DNA of 64,000 nt from contig NZ_SJPF01000006.1 of the NCBI RefSeq assembly GCF_007859755.1, positions 361,781 to 425,780 on the forward strand. The letters are read 5' to 3'. Shown piece by piece: positions 26,436-34,950 of the stretch (its first letter is position 1; each line of letters begins with the position of its first letter). This stretch comes from Blastopirellula retiformator. GTDB lineage: Bacteria; Planctomycetota; Planctomycetia; Pirellulales; Pirellulaceae. The notes beneath the pieces are model-generated. The model saw nothing but the letters and a program-made list of their open reading frames with translations, was not told the DNA's origin and made no database searches. The translations under genes and the position numbers were made by a program.

Positions 26436-29387
26436 CTAAAGGACTTTCACATCATCATCGAGCCCGAGTTCTTTGAGCCCAGCTTTCATTTCGTCAGCTT
26501 TTGACTCCGAATGTTCGTGGTCTACGGGAACTTCAAAAGACACCGTCAGCGTTAGCTCTGGATCAGTCGCGAGTTTGCTTAGTACCTTCGTGTAGAAGTT
26601 CATCCACTTCTGCGGAGGAACCTTGCCTGACCATCTAATCGATTTCTTCCCGGATGGCGGCGGTGGTGGCGTCAGATTTTCTTTTTGAACGCTAACGTCA
26701 GCAGTGGCTTCCACTTCTCCAGACTTCGCGGTGACCAGGAACTGGCCAGTATGGTCGCCGGCAGTGAAGAGGCCGTCAGATGTGACGGTGCCGCCGGTTG
26801 CTGACCACTCGGTGCTGTCCGTCTCAATGATTTGACTGTATTGATCGAATCCGTCGACCTTGAATGCTGCCTGATCCCCAATTTTTAATGTAACGTTGGT
26901 TCGATTGAGGCGAAGTTCCTTCAGTACCGGTGGTTCGCGAAGCTTCTTGGCGTCTTCTTCCTTCAAAATGAAAACATCGTCGGAAATCTCCACGGAGTCG
27001 TCGAACAAATTCTCGTTCGGCTTGCGAAGTATCAGCCGTCCAGATGCGTCCTTTACAGCATAGTCAATGATGCCGCTACTAACTCCGTCCGCAATGGCTC
27101 GCTTGACGGCATCGGGATTGATCAACCTTGGAAGCAATGGCGAGGAATAGAACGCGTCTCGAACCGCCTTGGTTGACCATTCTGTTTTGGACGATGGCCA
27201 GAAACTCGGGAGTTTTCGAGCTGGAATCGATGTCGAAAGTATGTCCTTACCCTCTTTTACCCCGAGTCGGGTAAGGTAAATCTCCACGATGCTGCCAGCA
27301 GAGCTGGACGTGATATTCCCAAGAGGAATGTGAGCCAACTGGTTGTTTCTGTCCAGCAGGTAAACATGGTTATACGCCCGAAAGATTGCCTCATCGAGTT
27401 GTCGTTGAGCATCTTTTAGATTGCGTTCCAGCAACCGCAATTGCCCCTCATCGATGCGTTTTTTGGTATCGTCGTCTTCATCAACATCTTCCCACGCCAG
27501 TGCTTCGCGAGCCTTGTCAAAGACGTTTTCGGCTGGATCTGGCGCCGCGAAAATCAGTGCCGACTTCAAAGTTCGTCCGCTCGAACCGCAGTCACGGACA
27601 ATACTTTCCATGATTTTCATGGTGGCTCTGTCATTGGCGACCTCGTCGATCCCTAAGATCACCAGTGTTAGCTTCGGGATTTCGCGGACGTCGCCTGTCT
27701 TCTGAGGAAAGAACTCACGTTCGATCATTTTGCAATCCGGCGACGAGCTCTTGCCGAAAACCTTTTTCGTTCGTTCGCGAATTCGTTCTTCGATGGCGGG
27801 ATCTTTGACGTTGCCACGGCGAGAAACCAGAACCTGATTCAGGTTTGGTGACAGACCAAAGCGATACCGATCTCGGTCCCATTGAAGGTAGAAGCATGTG
27901 CTGGCGAGGCCTTCCAGCACTGTTTCGATGTCGGCGGTGTGCATGTCAGGGCCGCAAACGTCCGTGCGGATTTCTGAGATTGTGGCTTCCGCCTTCTCGG
28001 AACTCATTCCGCCAGTCGATTCAAAGAAAATCGTCGCCGCTACCTTGCGATGCAACTGAGCCTTCTTGATGGCATCCGAAGCTTCTTTATCGAGCTGAGC
28101 GCTGTGAGTGACGCCGTCGCGTCGCCAAATGTCGGTTGTAATCGGGACATTCAGCCGGTCGTTTCCCATCTGTGCGAAGAGTGCTGAGCGAAACCACTGA
28201 TTGTCGAACGGTGCAAGGCCGAGCGTAATGAGCGGTTCTTCCGTGTACTTGTAATTCTCAGGCTGGCAATTGTGTGCAACCCATTGTGCCAGCAACCGCA
28301 ATGCACCGCGTGTTCGCTGAAACTTCGGGATGCTCTGCCACTTTCCTTCAAACAGCCTGAGTACCGAAGGATGGAATGGATAAGTCGATTTAAATAGCTG
28401 GTAAACAGTATCCCGATCGATGCCGGACAGTTCGTTAGAGTGTTCGCCGGCCCAATCAGCGTATGATTTGATTGTCCGTAGCGCTTCATTATTCAGCCCA
28501 TCCCACTCAAACAATCGTCGTCGAATAATATCCGCCATTTCCTGATCGGCCGACATAACGATGGCTTTGCCAAGTCGGTCCAGCATTTTCTGGAAACGAG
28601 ATTCATCAGCTTCGTCATCCGACGTGTATTCCAGTTCGGATGCTGGGATCGAAACAACGATGACGATGTTTGATTCGCCGCGAGCGACCTCTGCAAAGCA
28701 ATCGAGGAAGTTGTACAGCTTGTTGCCGTATCCCTTGTTGCGGTAAGTGCTGACGTAACTGATGACTTCGTCGAAAAGGACCAGAACCGGCCTGTCCTTC
28801 GGCAGCATGGCTCGAATTGCGTCGCCTTTAGGTTCAATGAACTCGGCTTCGTGTTCAGCGAGGACGCCCAGAGACGCTTGCCCGCCAAGTTGCCATGCAA
28901 TGTCGGCCCACGGCGTCTTACGATTGGGTTCGCCTGCATTGCCCCGGCCCGTCAGTGAATCAAAGTCTTTGCCGTTGAAGACGGCAACGGCGGCCTCCGG
29001 AATGTCTTTGACTTCCGCGGCCGTCATCAATGATTGAATGCCGTCCCAAGACGCTGCTTTCGATCCGCCGCTGGCTATGTGAAAGAGGGCCGTCAGCGAG
29101 TGCGTTTTACCGCCGCCAAAGTTGGTGGCCATGTTGAACACGGCGGACGTTTCTTGAGTCAGGCCGTTCAGTCGTCGTAAAACCTGAGTGCCAAGTTCCT
29201 TCAGACTGCCGGTCAGCAGCGTGCGTTCGAAGAACTGCACCGGATCGGAATAGACTTCCGGAACTTCTTCACGTTTGTCGTGTATATGTCCGAGGTTGAC
29301 GGCGAATTCGGACGCTTCCAAAGACCGGTTCTTCCGCAGGTCTTCGCGCGGAGTGACGACTTGATACCAAGGTTTGAGTTTTGCCAT
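26436..29387 (-). CDS. DUF499 P-loop ATPase with C-terminal Ig-like domain
   Basis: A 983-residue protein of the DUF499 family (predicted AAA+-like ATPase, COG1483). The P-loop NFGGGKTHS is at residues 89-97 and Walker B VLVLFDEVIS at 201-210. The family is found beside DUF1156 methylases and SNF2 helicases in predicted defence loci. Residues about 824-903 form a bacterial Ig-like (Big_2 type) domain: VTLKIGDQAAFKVDGFDQYS, then TVTSDGLFTAGDHTGQFLVT. A proline-rich hinge and a final 80-residue helical part follow. I started at the ATG at 29387 (MAKLKPWYQV); the longer frame upstream is basic and lies inside the previous gene. It is the last gene of the operon, 23 bases behind the small putative nuclease gene. 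Confidence 0.8.
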   Translation of the reverse strand: MAKLKPWYQVVTPREDLRKNRSLEASEFAVNLGHIHDKREEVPEVYSDPVQFFERTLLTGSLKELGTQVLRRLNGLTQETSAVFNMATNFGGGKTHSLTALFHIASGGSKAASWDGIQSLMTAAEVKDIPEAAVAVFNGKDFDSLTGRGNAGEPNRKTPWADIAWQLGGQASLGVLAEHEAEFIEPKGDAIRAMLPKDRPVLVLFDEVISYVSTYRNKGYGNKLYNFLDCFAEVARGESNIVIVVSIPASELEYTSDDEADESRFQKMLDRLGKAIVMSADQEMADIIRRRLFEWDGLNNEALRTIKSYADWAGEHSNELSGIDRDTVYQLFKSTYPFHPSVLRLFEGKWQSIPKFQRTRGALRLLAQWVAHNCQPENYKYTEEPLITLGLAPFDNQWFRSALFAQMGNDRLNVPITTDIWRRDGVTHSAQLDKEASDAIKKAQLHRKVAATIFFESTGGMSSEKAEATISEIRTDVCGPDMHTADIETVLEGLASTCFYLQWDRDRYRFGLSPNLNQVLVSRRGNVKDPAIEERIRERTKKVFGKSSSPDCKMIEREFFPQKTGDVREIPKLTLVILGIDEVANDRATMKIMESIVRDCGSSGRTLKSALIFAAPDPAENVFDKAREALAWEDVDEDDDTKKRIDEGQLRLLERNLKDAQRQLDEAIFRAYNHVYLLDRNNQLAHIPLGNITSSSAGSIVEIYLTRLGVKEGKDILSTSIPARKLPSFWPSSKTEWSTKAVRDAFYSSPLLPRLINPDAVKRAIADGVSSGIIDYAVKDASGRLILRKPNENLFDDSVEISDDVFILKEEDAKKLREPPVLKELRLNRTNVTLKIGDQAAFKVDGFDQYSQIIETDSTEWSATGGTVTSDGLFTAGDHTGQFLVTAKSGEVEATADVSVQKENLTPPPPPSGKKSIRWSGKVPPQKWMNFYTKVLSKLATDPELTLTVSFEVPVDHEHSESKADEMKAGLKELGLDDDVKVL

Positions 29388-29410
29388 TGTTGGTGCTCTA
29401 TGTTTGGCCG

Positions 29411-30001
29411 TTAAGCTTTGTTGAATTTCCTGAGTTCTCTGTCCAGCAGGTAACACTTGAAGAATCCGTCGGGAAAGTGCTCCCCTTCGCCTCTGTTCCC
29501 GAAAATGATCGCCGTGTCGCCTCGCAAGTCGTGAAGTTGTTGCTCTGACAGGCTGCCGATGATGTCCTTGCCGATCGCAGCAACCGAGCTGCGGCCGGAG
29601 TCCCAATCAGGACGAAACGCAAACACAACTCTCAACTGTGCTTTCACGCAGAGCACCTTCCAGAGTGAGTAAGCGACGCGATCGTCCGTACGATCGTTTT
29701 CCAATTCAAACACCGCAATTGGCAGTGGCCAGCGACCATTCATGGAGTCAGGGGCGAAGCCCATTACATCTATGCTGAGATATTCTTCTCCAGCCTTCGG
29801 CAACAGATCGAGTTTGTGCCTGAGCCCCGCAGCTTTCCACTGCATGCTTTCGCACGAACGAACTACTGCTTTCGTCAGGCTGGCGGTCCATGCTTTGAGG
29901 TCCGCGGCCTGCGAGGCTTCGCGCAGTGGCTCCCCGATCGACGAAGCCCGAATGACTTCGACGAATGCAGCTTGCCACGATGCGAATAAGTCTCCTCGCA
30001 T
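29411..30001 (-). CDS. small operon protein, possible PD-(D/E)XK-type nuclease
   Basis: A 196-residue protein I cannot place in a named family. The middle (residues about 75-130) has two strands with acidic residues, YLSIDVMGF and PIAVFELEND, followed by a helix VAYSLWKVLCVKAQ and a strand LRVVFAF. An aspartate, an E-x-E pair and a nearby lysine in this order are compatible with a restriction-endonuclease-like core, but that is an inference. It sits between the DprA-methylase fusion, whose stop is 7 bases upstream, and DUF499. The ATG at 30001 is chosen; a TTG at 30019 inside the upstream gene is possible. Confidence 0.5.
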   Translation of the reverse strand: MRGDLFASWQAAFVEVIRASSIGEPLREASQAADLKAWTASLTKAVVRSCESMQWKAAGLRHKLDLLPKAGEEYLSIDVMGFAPDSMNGRWPLPIAVFELENDRTDDRVAYSLWKVLCVKAQLRVVFAFRPDWDSGRSSVAAIGKDIIGSLSEQQLHDLRGDTAIIFGNRGEGEHFPDGFFKCYLLDRELRKFNKA

Positions 30002-30008
30002 AATCAAC

Positions 30009-33000
30009 TCACAGCCCAAGGCCTTTCTTGCGTGCCAATAGTCCTTCTACCCAGCGGCGTTCTTCCGTCCCCGTGGGATACAACTTGTTCAAGTTGTCGG
30101 CGAGCTTCCAGAATCGCTCATCCTTACCGACTCCGTCTTCCACCAAGAATCGCTTCAGCAACTCGCCACGGTTTGCAGCGAACAGAATCATGGCTTGATG
30201 CACGCGGTCAAGCGTCGTACTTCCCGGTGGTGGTCCCTTGATCGAGGTCCAGCCAGACTCCTCAGCTTCAACCTCGTCAAGTTCGTCAAAGAGCGTTCGC
30301 TGCTTGACAGTTTTAGCCTTCTGGCGACTCGTAGACGTAGCCTCTTTTCCGAATAAGTGCCGAGTTCTAGCAGCAACGGGAAGAAGCGTTGCATTGTCAC
30401 CCTTTACCACAACGAGTGTCGCACTCTGCTCAAGATGGACACCAAGTCCTTGGGCGATCTTCCGCGCGGCGTCGAATTCCAAAGTGAATCCTTCGGACGC
30501 CTTGATCTTACTCTCGTCGTCGCTCGACTCTGTGTTTGCGTTGCCGTTTCCTCCTCCACCAATTGTCCAGAGCCACATTGCCGTAAGCCGTGCGTCGGGT
30601 TCTAACCCAGCAGCGTCGGCATCTTTAAAGATCAATGAGAGCGCTTCTGTTGAAACGGCGCCCCATACGAATTCAAGGTACTCACGTAGCGTCGCGAGTT
30701 CGCCATTGGACTTTTCGACTCGGCTGTACCGACTATAGATTTCGAGCGCGGGACCTAGACAGGCAAAAATTGCGTCGGCTCCAACGACGCCTTCTGCCGC
30801 AAGACGAGGCATCCACTCGTGAATTCGATTTGGAAGTTCGGATAAGACATCGCGCCACTCACCGTGAACTTCGACCAACTCACCATTGGTGCTTTCGCGA
30901 GGCCTACACACAAGGTGGACAGATGAAGCTAACGCGGCAGAATCCATTGCACGCAAACGCGCGCCACGCTCTGTGTCGATTGGCCAAGACCCAGTGACGG
31001 TCCAACCCGCCAAGATCATCGATTGTAATTGGCTCTCCCAACCCGCAGTTGACTTGTGCGCGAATACAATGACTCCAATTCCGTTGGGGGCAACCACCCT
31101 TCGAGAGTCGGCAAGTGCTGCCGTCATTGTTTCCTCAAAGAACTCGTCGTCCTTTCCTTTAGCGTCGTCAACAATGCACTCCCCGTCTTTTGGCGAAAGC
31201 TCGGCAAGGAGATCGTTGAATCTGTCGCCAAGACTGCGCTTCAACCAGACGACAAAGAAATCAGAGAGGTCGGCATATGGAACTGCGTCGTAGTATGGGG
31301 GATCAGTGAAGAGGCACGCCGCTGAATCGGATGGCAACAACTGTTGAGTCGCGTTTGCTTGTTCGGCCGTTCCGGGCTGCAAATTCGCGAGAGCAGTTCC
31401 CTCCGTATACTTGGCGACCCAACCGACAGCCTCGTGCCACGCACAGTGAAAATCAGCAATTGGTACTGCTTCTGCGAAATCCCAAATGATCTGGATCGCC
31501 TGACGATGAAACGCATGACCAACGGTTCCCCTAGGCATCCAACCCGAGATCGAATTCCAATAGTCTGCTCCCTTATTCAATGCAAAAGCGAGTAGCGATT
31601 GGACAGCGGTCGCAAGGCCCTTGTCGCCAGTCTCCGCCTCTAATGCTGTTCCCGCTTCACGAATGAGTTGCGAATACGTCATCAAAGCAAGTAGCTGGCG
31701 TGGAGTGAAAAGATCACGAAACCGGTCAATTCCATAGTTGCGTTGCGAGAACGCACGTCCGGCTCCTCGTCCACCGCCAAGCGGGGTGCTTTCGCTTGGA
31801 ACAGAACAGAATCCGACTTCTTCGCCAAAATGTGAACTCAACTCTGACTGGCTCGTCACAACGGCTTCGTAGTCTTCCTCAGTAGCCTCACGAAATGAAA
31901 AGCTACCGGTAGACACACACTTACATACTACGGCAAAGATTCGTCCGTCCGCTGCTCCACCGTTTCTGTTCTTCAGTTGGCTTCGAACACTTGTGACCGG
32001 TGTCGTGAATCCTGTTACAGGACAAGTCGCCGACCCACGAGCCACTGTGCCCGACGGAAGGTCATTCGCGTTCTTTGGTGTGAAGAATTCAATTCTCGGT
32101 CGGCGAACTGTCCGTGTGCCGTCAAAATATGCAACCTTGACTTCATCACATACAACGCGATTCCCTTCTTTCGCCCATCGCAGGGCGAGCCGCTGTTTGC
32201 CTCGTTGACTTAACCACATCGACCTGATTAACGGAACTTCAACAGGTGGACCATCCTGTCCGGGGGCTTCTGAAAGGATTGTTCGTGCCCATAGGTAGCA
32301 TACTGGTGGCGCCTCATCTTCATTATGTGGGTAGTACGGTGCCAGTATCTTGTCGGCTGTGCACTTGATCCATTCACCCCATTTCAATAGTTCACCGGTG
32401 AGGGATTCCCCGTACTTCGGTATGAACTCCAATGACATCTTGTTCAAGAGCACAGGTATCGGGTTTAGGTCACTACCAAACGCGTCGGCTCCAACTCTGA
32501 GTGCCTCAAGAGGTATTGAGCCACCACCAGCGAATGGGTCGATCACGAGTGGACGAGTACCCGGCACACCTCCCAACGATTCGTGGGCTGACTGTGTTAA
32601 TGCTCGGCTCGTATCAAGAAACGCCGGTACTGTGCTATTGTCCCAGCTTGCAAAGTCTGCGATGAAGTCCAGCAGACACAGTCGCAGAATTGGCATATCT
32701 GCCGACTCACTCGCTGAGAGTGTCAGTGTCTCATTGGCGATCGCCTCCCAGCGAGCACGACTCTCAGGGGAACAATGTTTTTCGCTCGACAGCGTGCGTC
32801 CTTCGTCAGTAATACGCTTCGGGAAGACTCGCCGAGCAAACGCCTTGATCTGCTCAACCGCCGCGTCACGAAATGCCTGCGGGCACAATTCATCCGCCGG
32901 ATCTGGCCAAAGTGAAGCGCAAATCACGGCACGACACGCTGCAAGCGGACGACGCGCCCACCAGATATGCAGTGTCGAAATGTGTCCATGCCGAATCGAT

Positions 33001-34100
33001 TTTTCTCTCCGGGCATGAGCCGAGATGCGCGCAATCGGCAAATCGACTTCGATCAATCGTTTGGGATACGGAGTGCCTTGGTTCGATTTCTCTGTTTCCT
33101 TCGTTTTCGGCATGGGGATCGTGTTGTCCTGAACTTGGATTGCGTCGTTAACAATTGGCTGAATAGTTTCAGCGGGCTTCACGGATACTTGCTCCTGAGC
33201 CAGCCCAATCACTTCCAGCACTCGCTTTAAATTGGGCTTACCGGTTCTGTCACCGCGGAGGGGCATTGCTCCTCGTTCAATGAAATGGCTGTTGCCGGAT
33301 GCCGCATCGGATGGGGCAGCAAACTCCACGACAAACAGTGGCAATCCTAGCTTGAGGGTCGAATCTGCGGCGGCGAATGTGCCACCTGTCATGCCAGATT
33401 CAACGCAAACGACAGCGTCCGAAAGACCAATGATTGTCTTGTTTCGTTGCATGGCGCTGCGGCCAGCCCACGGCAATCGTGGTGGGAACTCCGATACAAC
33501 CAGATGATTCTCGTCGTTCAGGAACGATTTCACTTCCCGCTTCGCACGGTAATGCAGAATTCCCTCTGCAAGCACGATTGTTGTGACACCATTGCCATTC
33601 AGTGATCCAACATGTGCTGCCAGATCCACGCCTTTCGCGTAGCCGCTGACGACATTGACATCGTGTCCCGCAAGCTGGCCGGCTGCGTCGCCAGCAATGC
33701 GAATCCCTTTCTCCGACGCCTTACGAGAGCCGCAAAACCCGACTGCGTGTTTCGACAGAATTGATGTATTGCCGCAAACAAAAAGTATCGGCGGGGCGTT
33801 GTCGCCCAGAACATCGCAAAGGTGACTGGGATATGGATCAACTCCGCGAATGAGGATCTCAATCCCTTCGCGTGCCAATTCCTCGGCGGTGTCGATTGCC
33901 ACTTTCTCAGCCGAATGAATTGCATCCACGATACTTCGACGGAGACCAAAGCGTTCAACCAGCTCTGTGTCTGACAAATTCAGCATTTCAGCTGGAGAAA
34001 GATCACTTTGTACAAGCTGATCCACAATCTGGCCGAGCGTTTTTGCACCGAGCCCTTTTGCGAAGAACAAACTGAGTATTGGTGTGGCTTCAATAATCAT
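30009..34100 (-). CDS. DprA/SMF domain fused to DUF1156 adenine-specific DNA methylase
   Basis: A 1363-residue two-part protein. Residues 1-300 match DprA: a short HhH-like lead (GLGAKTLGQIVDQL), then AVGFCGSRKASEKG at about 119, VSGYAKGVDLAAH at 151-163, and RNKTIIGLSDAVVCVESG at 219-236. After a linker (300-345) comes a DUF1156 methylase: IEVDLPIARISAHARREKSI, then RHGHISTLHIWWARRPLAACRA at about 370-391, SAM-binding DPFAGGGSIP at 521-530 and catalytic DPPY at 933-936. The family's zinc ribbon is degraded (CPVTG at about 693). The frame is continuous; an internal ATG at 33113 has no ribosome site, so I read one fused product. The ATG overlaps the PRTase stop (ATGA). DprA proteins bind single-stranded DNA; here sensing plus DNA modification is inferred. 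Confidence 0.82.
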   Translation of the reverse strand: MIIEATPILSLFFAKGLGAKTLGQIVDQLVQSDLSPAEMLNLSDTELVERFGLRRSIVDAIHSAEKVAIDTAEELAREGIEILIRGVDPYPSHLCDVLGDNAPPILFVCGNTSILSKHAVGFCGSRKASEKGIRIAGDAAGQLAGHDVNVVSGYAKGVDLAAHVGSLNGNGVTTIVLAEGILHYRAKREVKSFLNDENHLVVSEFPPRLPWAGRSAMQRNKTIIGLSDAVVCVESGMTGGTFAAADSTLKLGLPLFVVEFAAPSDAASGNSHFIERGAMPLRGDRTGKPNLKRVLEVIGLAQEQVSVKPAETIQPIVNDAIQVQDNTIPMPKTKETEKSNQGTPYPKRLIEVDLPIARISAHARREKSIRHGHISTLHIWWARRPLAACRAVICASLWPDPADELCPQAFRDAAVEQIKAFARRVFPKRITDEGRTLSSEKHCSPESRARWEAIANETLTLSASESADMPILRLCLLDFIADFASWDNSTVPAFLDTSRALTQSAHESLGGVPGTRPLVIDPFAGGGSIPLEALRVGADAFGSDLNPIPVLLNKMSLEFIPKYGESLTGELLKWGEWIKCTADKILAPYYPHNEDEAPPVCYLWARTILSEAPGQDGPPVEVPLIRSMWLSQRGKQRLALRWAKEGNRVVCDEVKVAYFDGTRTVRRPRIEFFTPKNANDLPSGTVARGSATCPVTGFTTPVTSVRSQLKNRNGGAADGRIFAVVCKCVSTGSFSFREATEEDYEAVVTSQSELSSHFGEEVGFCSVPSESTPLGGGRGAGRAFSQRNYGIDRFRDLFTPRQLLALMTYSQLIREAGTALEAETGDKGLATAVQSLLAFALNKGADYWNSISGWMPRGTVGHAFHRQAIQIIWDFAEAVPIADFHCAWHEAVGWVAKYTEGTALANLQPGTAEQANATQQLLPSDSAACLFTDPPYYDAVPYADLSDFFVVWLKRSLGDRFNDLLAELSPKDGECIVDDAKGKDDEFFEETMTAALADSRRVVAPNGIGVIVFAHKSTAGWESQLQSMILAGWTVTGSWPIDTERGARLRAMDSAALASSVHLVCRPRESTNGELVEVHGEWRDVLSELPNRIHEWMPRLAAEGVVGADAIFACLGPALEIYSRYSRVEKSNGELATLREYLEFVWGAVSTEALSLIFKDADAAGLEPDARLTAMWLWTIGGGGNGNANTESSDDESKIKASEGFTLEFDAARKIAQGLGVHLEQSATLVVVKGDNATLLPVAARTRHLFGKEATSTSRQKAKTVKQRTLFDELDEVEAEESGWTSIKGPPPGSTTLDRVHQAMILFAANRGELLKRFLVEDGVGKDERFWKLADNLNKLYPTGTEERRWVEGLLARKKGLGL

Positions 34101-34825
34101 TGGTTATCGGAATCCCTGAGAGATTTGACACACGGCAAGCCAAAAACCGCATGGGCACCTTGCTTCTTTAGGTATTTGGCATACGACCACATGGTCACAC
34201 CGGACTGATATAGATCGTCAACGACATACACAAGCTTTCCATTTACGTCCTGTTTCAACTCGACAGCATCTGCCTCGACGATCTCCTGCCAGATCTCAAC
34301 CTTTGCTTCCAGAGACGCATTCTTTAGCGACTCCTTATCAATGGTTAGAGTCGCATCCACGACATCCTCTTTGAAGAAAGGATTGCTGATTTGAGATCGC
34401 ATTTCATGCGCGAGGTCCCGTGGAAGATGAAAGTCCTTGTCTTCAGTTGGCGGAATGTATGTGATGCATCTCGTGACCGTTGAATGAGCACGAAATGGAA
34501 TCTCGAATGCGGCTCGTGCCAGCATCTTAGCGAGGCTTTCGGACGCTTCATCATTGCCCTGATACTTTGCCTCGTACTCAAGTTGGCCAGTTTCGGTTCG
34601 TGTTCCAGGCGTTGAGTGGCCATAGTCGAGTGCCATACAGGAGTCCAATTCCTCACCGAAGTACTTTTCAATATTCGAATTCAAATCGATTATGACTCTC
34701 TGCTGGTACGTTTGAATGAAGCGTTCGATCTCAGAGACTTCACCGTAGTCGAGGTTCTTGAAGTATGCGTATTTGGCTTTGCCACTTTGGCCAGAACGCA
34801 TTCCTGTATTGGACTTCTGCATCAA
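34097..34825 (-). CDS. phosphoribosyltransferase-like protein of the DprA-PRTase type
   Basis: About 242 residues are given from the first usable start, TTG at 34825, with ATG next to it at 34822. The PRPP-binding loop LVYVVDDLYQSGVT lies at residues 198-211 and ends in a family-typical GV-T, so this is a type I PRTase fold. PRTases encoded directly beside DprA genes have been described from genome comparisons as a predicted conflict pair. The frame continues upstream through coding-like sequence to a GTG at 34954 that overlaps the helicase stop (GTGA) and has AGAGG 8 bases before it, but a TGA at 34930-34928 interrupts it at codon 9. The true N-terminus is therefore unsure; the product may be truncated or inactive. 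Confidence 0.65.
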   Translation of the reverse strand: MMQKSNTGMRSGQSGKAKYAYFKNLDYGEVSEIERFIQTYQQRVIIDLNSNIEKYFGEELDSCMALDYGHSTPGTRTETGQLEYEAKYQGNDEASESLAKMLARAAFEIPFRAHSTVTRCITYIPPTEDKDFHLPRDLAHEMRSQISNPFFKEDVVDATLTIDKESLKNASLEAKVEIWQEIVEADAVELKQDVNGKLVYVVDDLYQSGVTMWSYAKYLKKQGAHAVFGLPCVKSLRDSDNQ

Positions 34826-34950
34826 GAATGTGTTGTCATACTCAAATAAGTCCGCGTAGTAGTTTGGCAGCGATAGGAAGTGACTGCCGGCGCCCTTGTC
34901 TTCAAAGGTGTTCCATTTGAGCTGATTTCAGCTGCTTGGTGGTCGTTGAA

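Noticed and set aside
26185..26439. 84-residue plus-strand frame before the defence operon
   Set aside because: No ribosome site and a composition without protein-like pattern.
33111..33113. Internal ATG as the start of a separate methylase gene
   Set aside because: No ribosome binding site precedes it (GATCCCC) and the frame is continuous with the DprA part.
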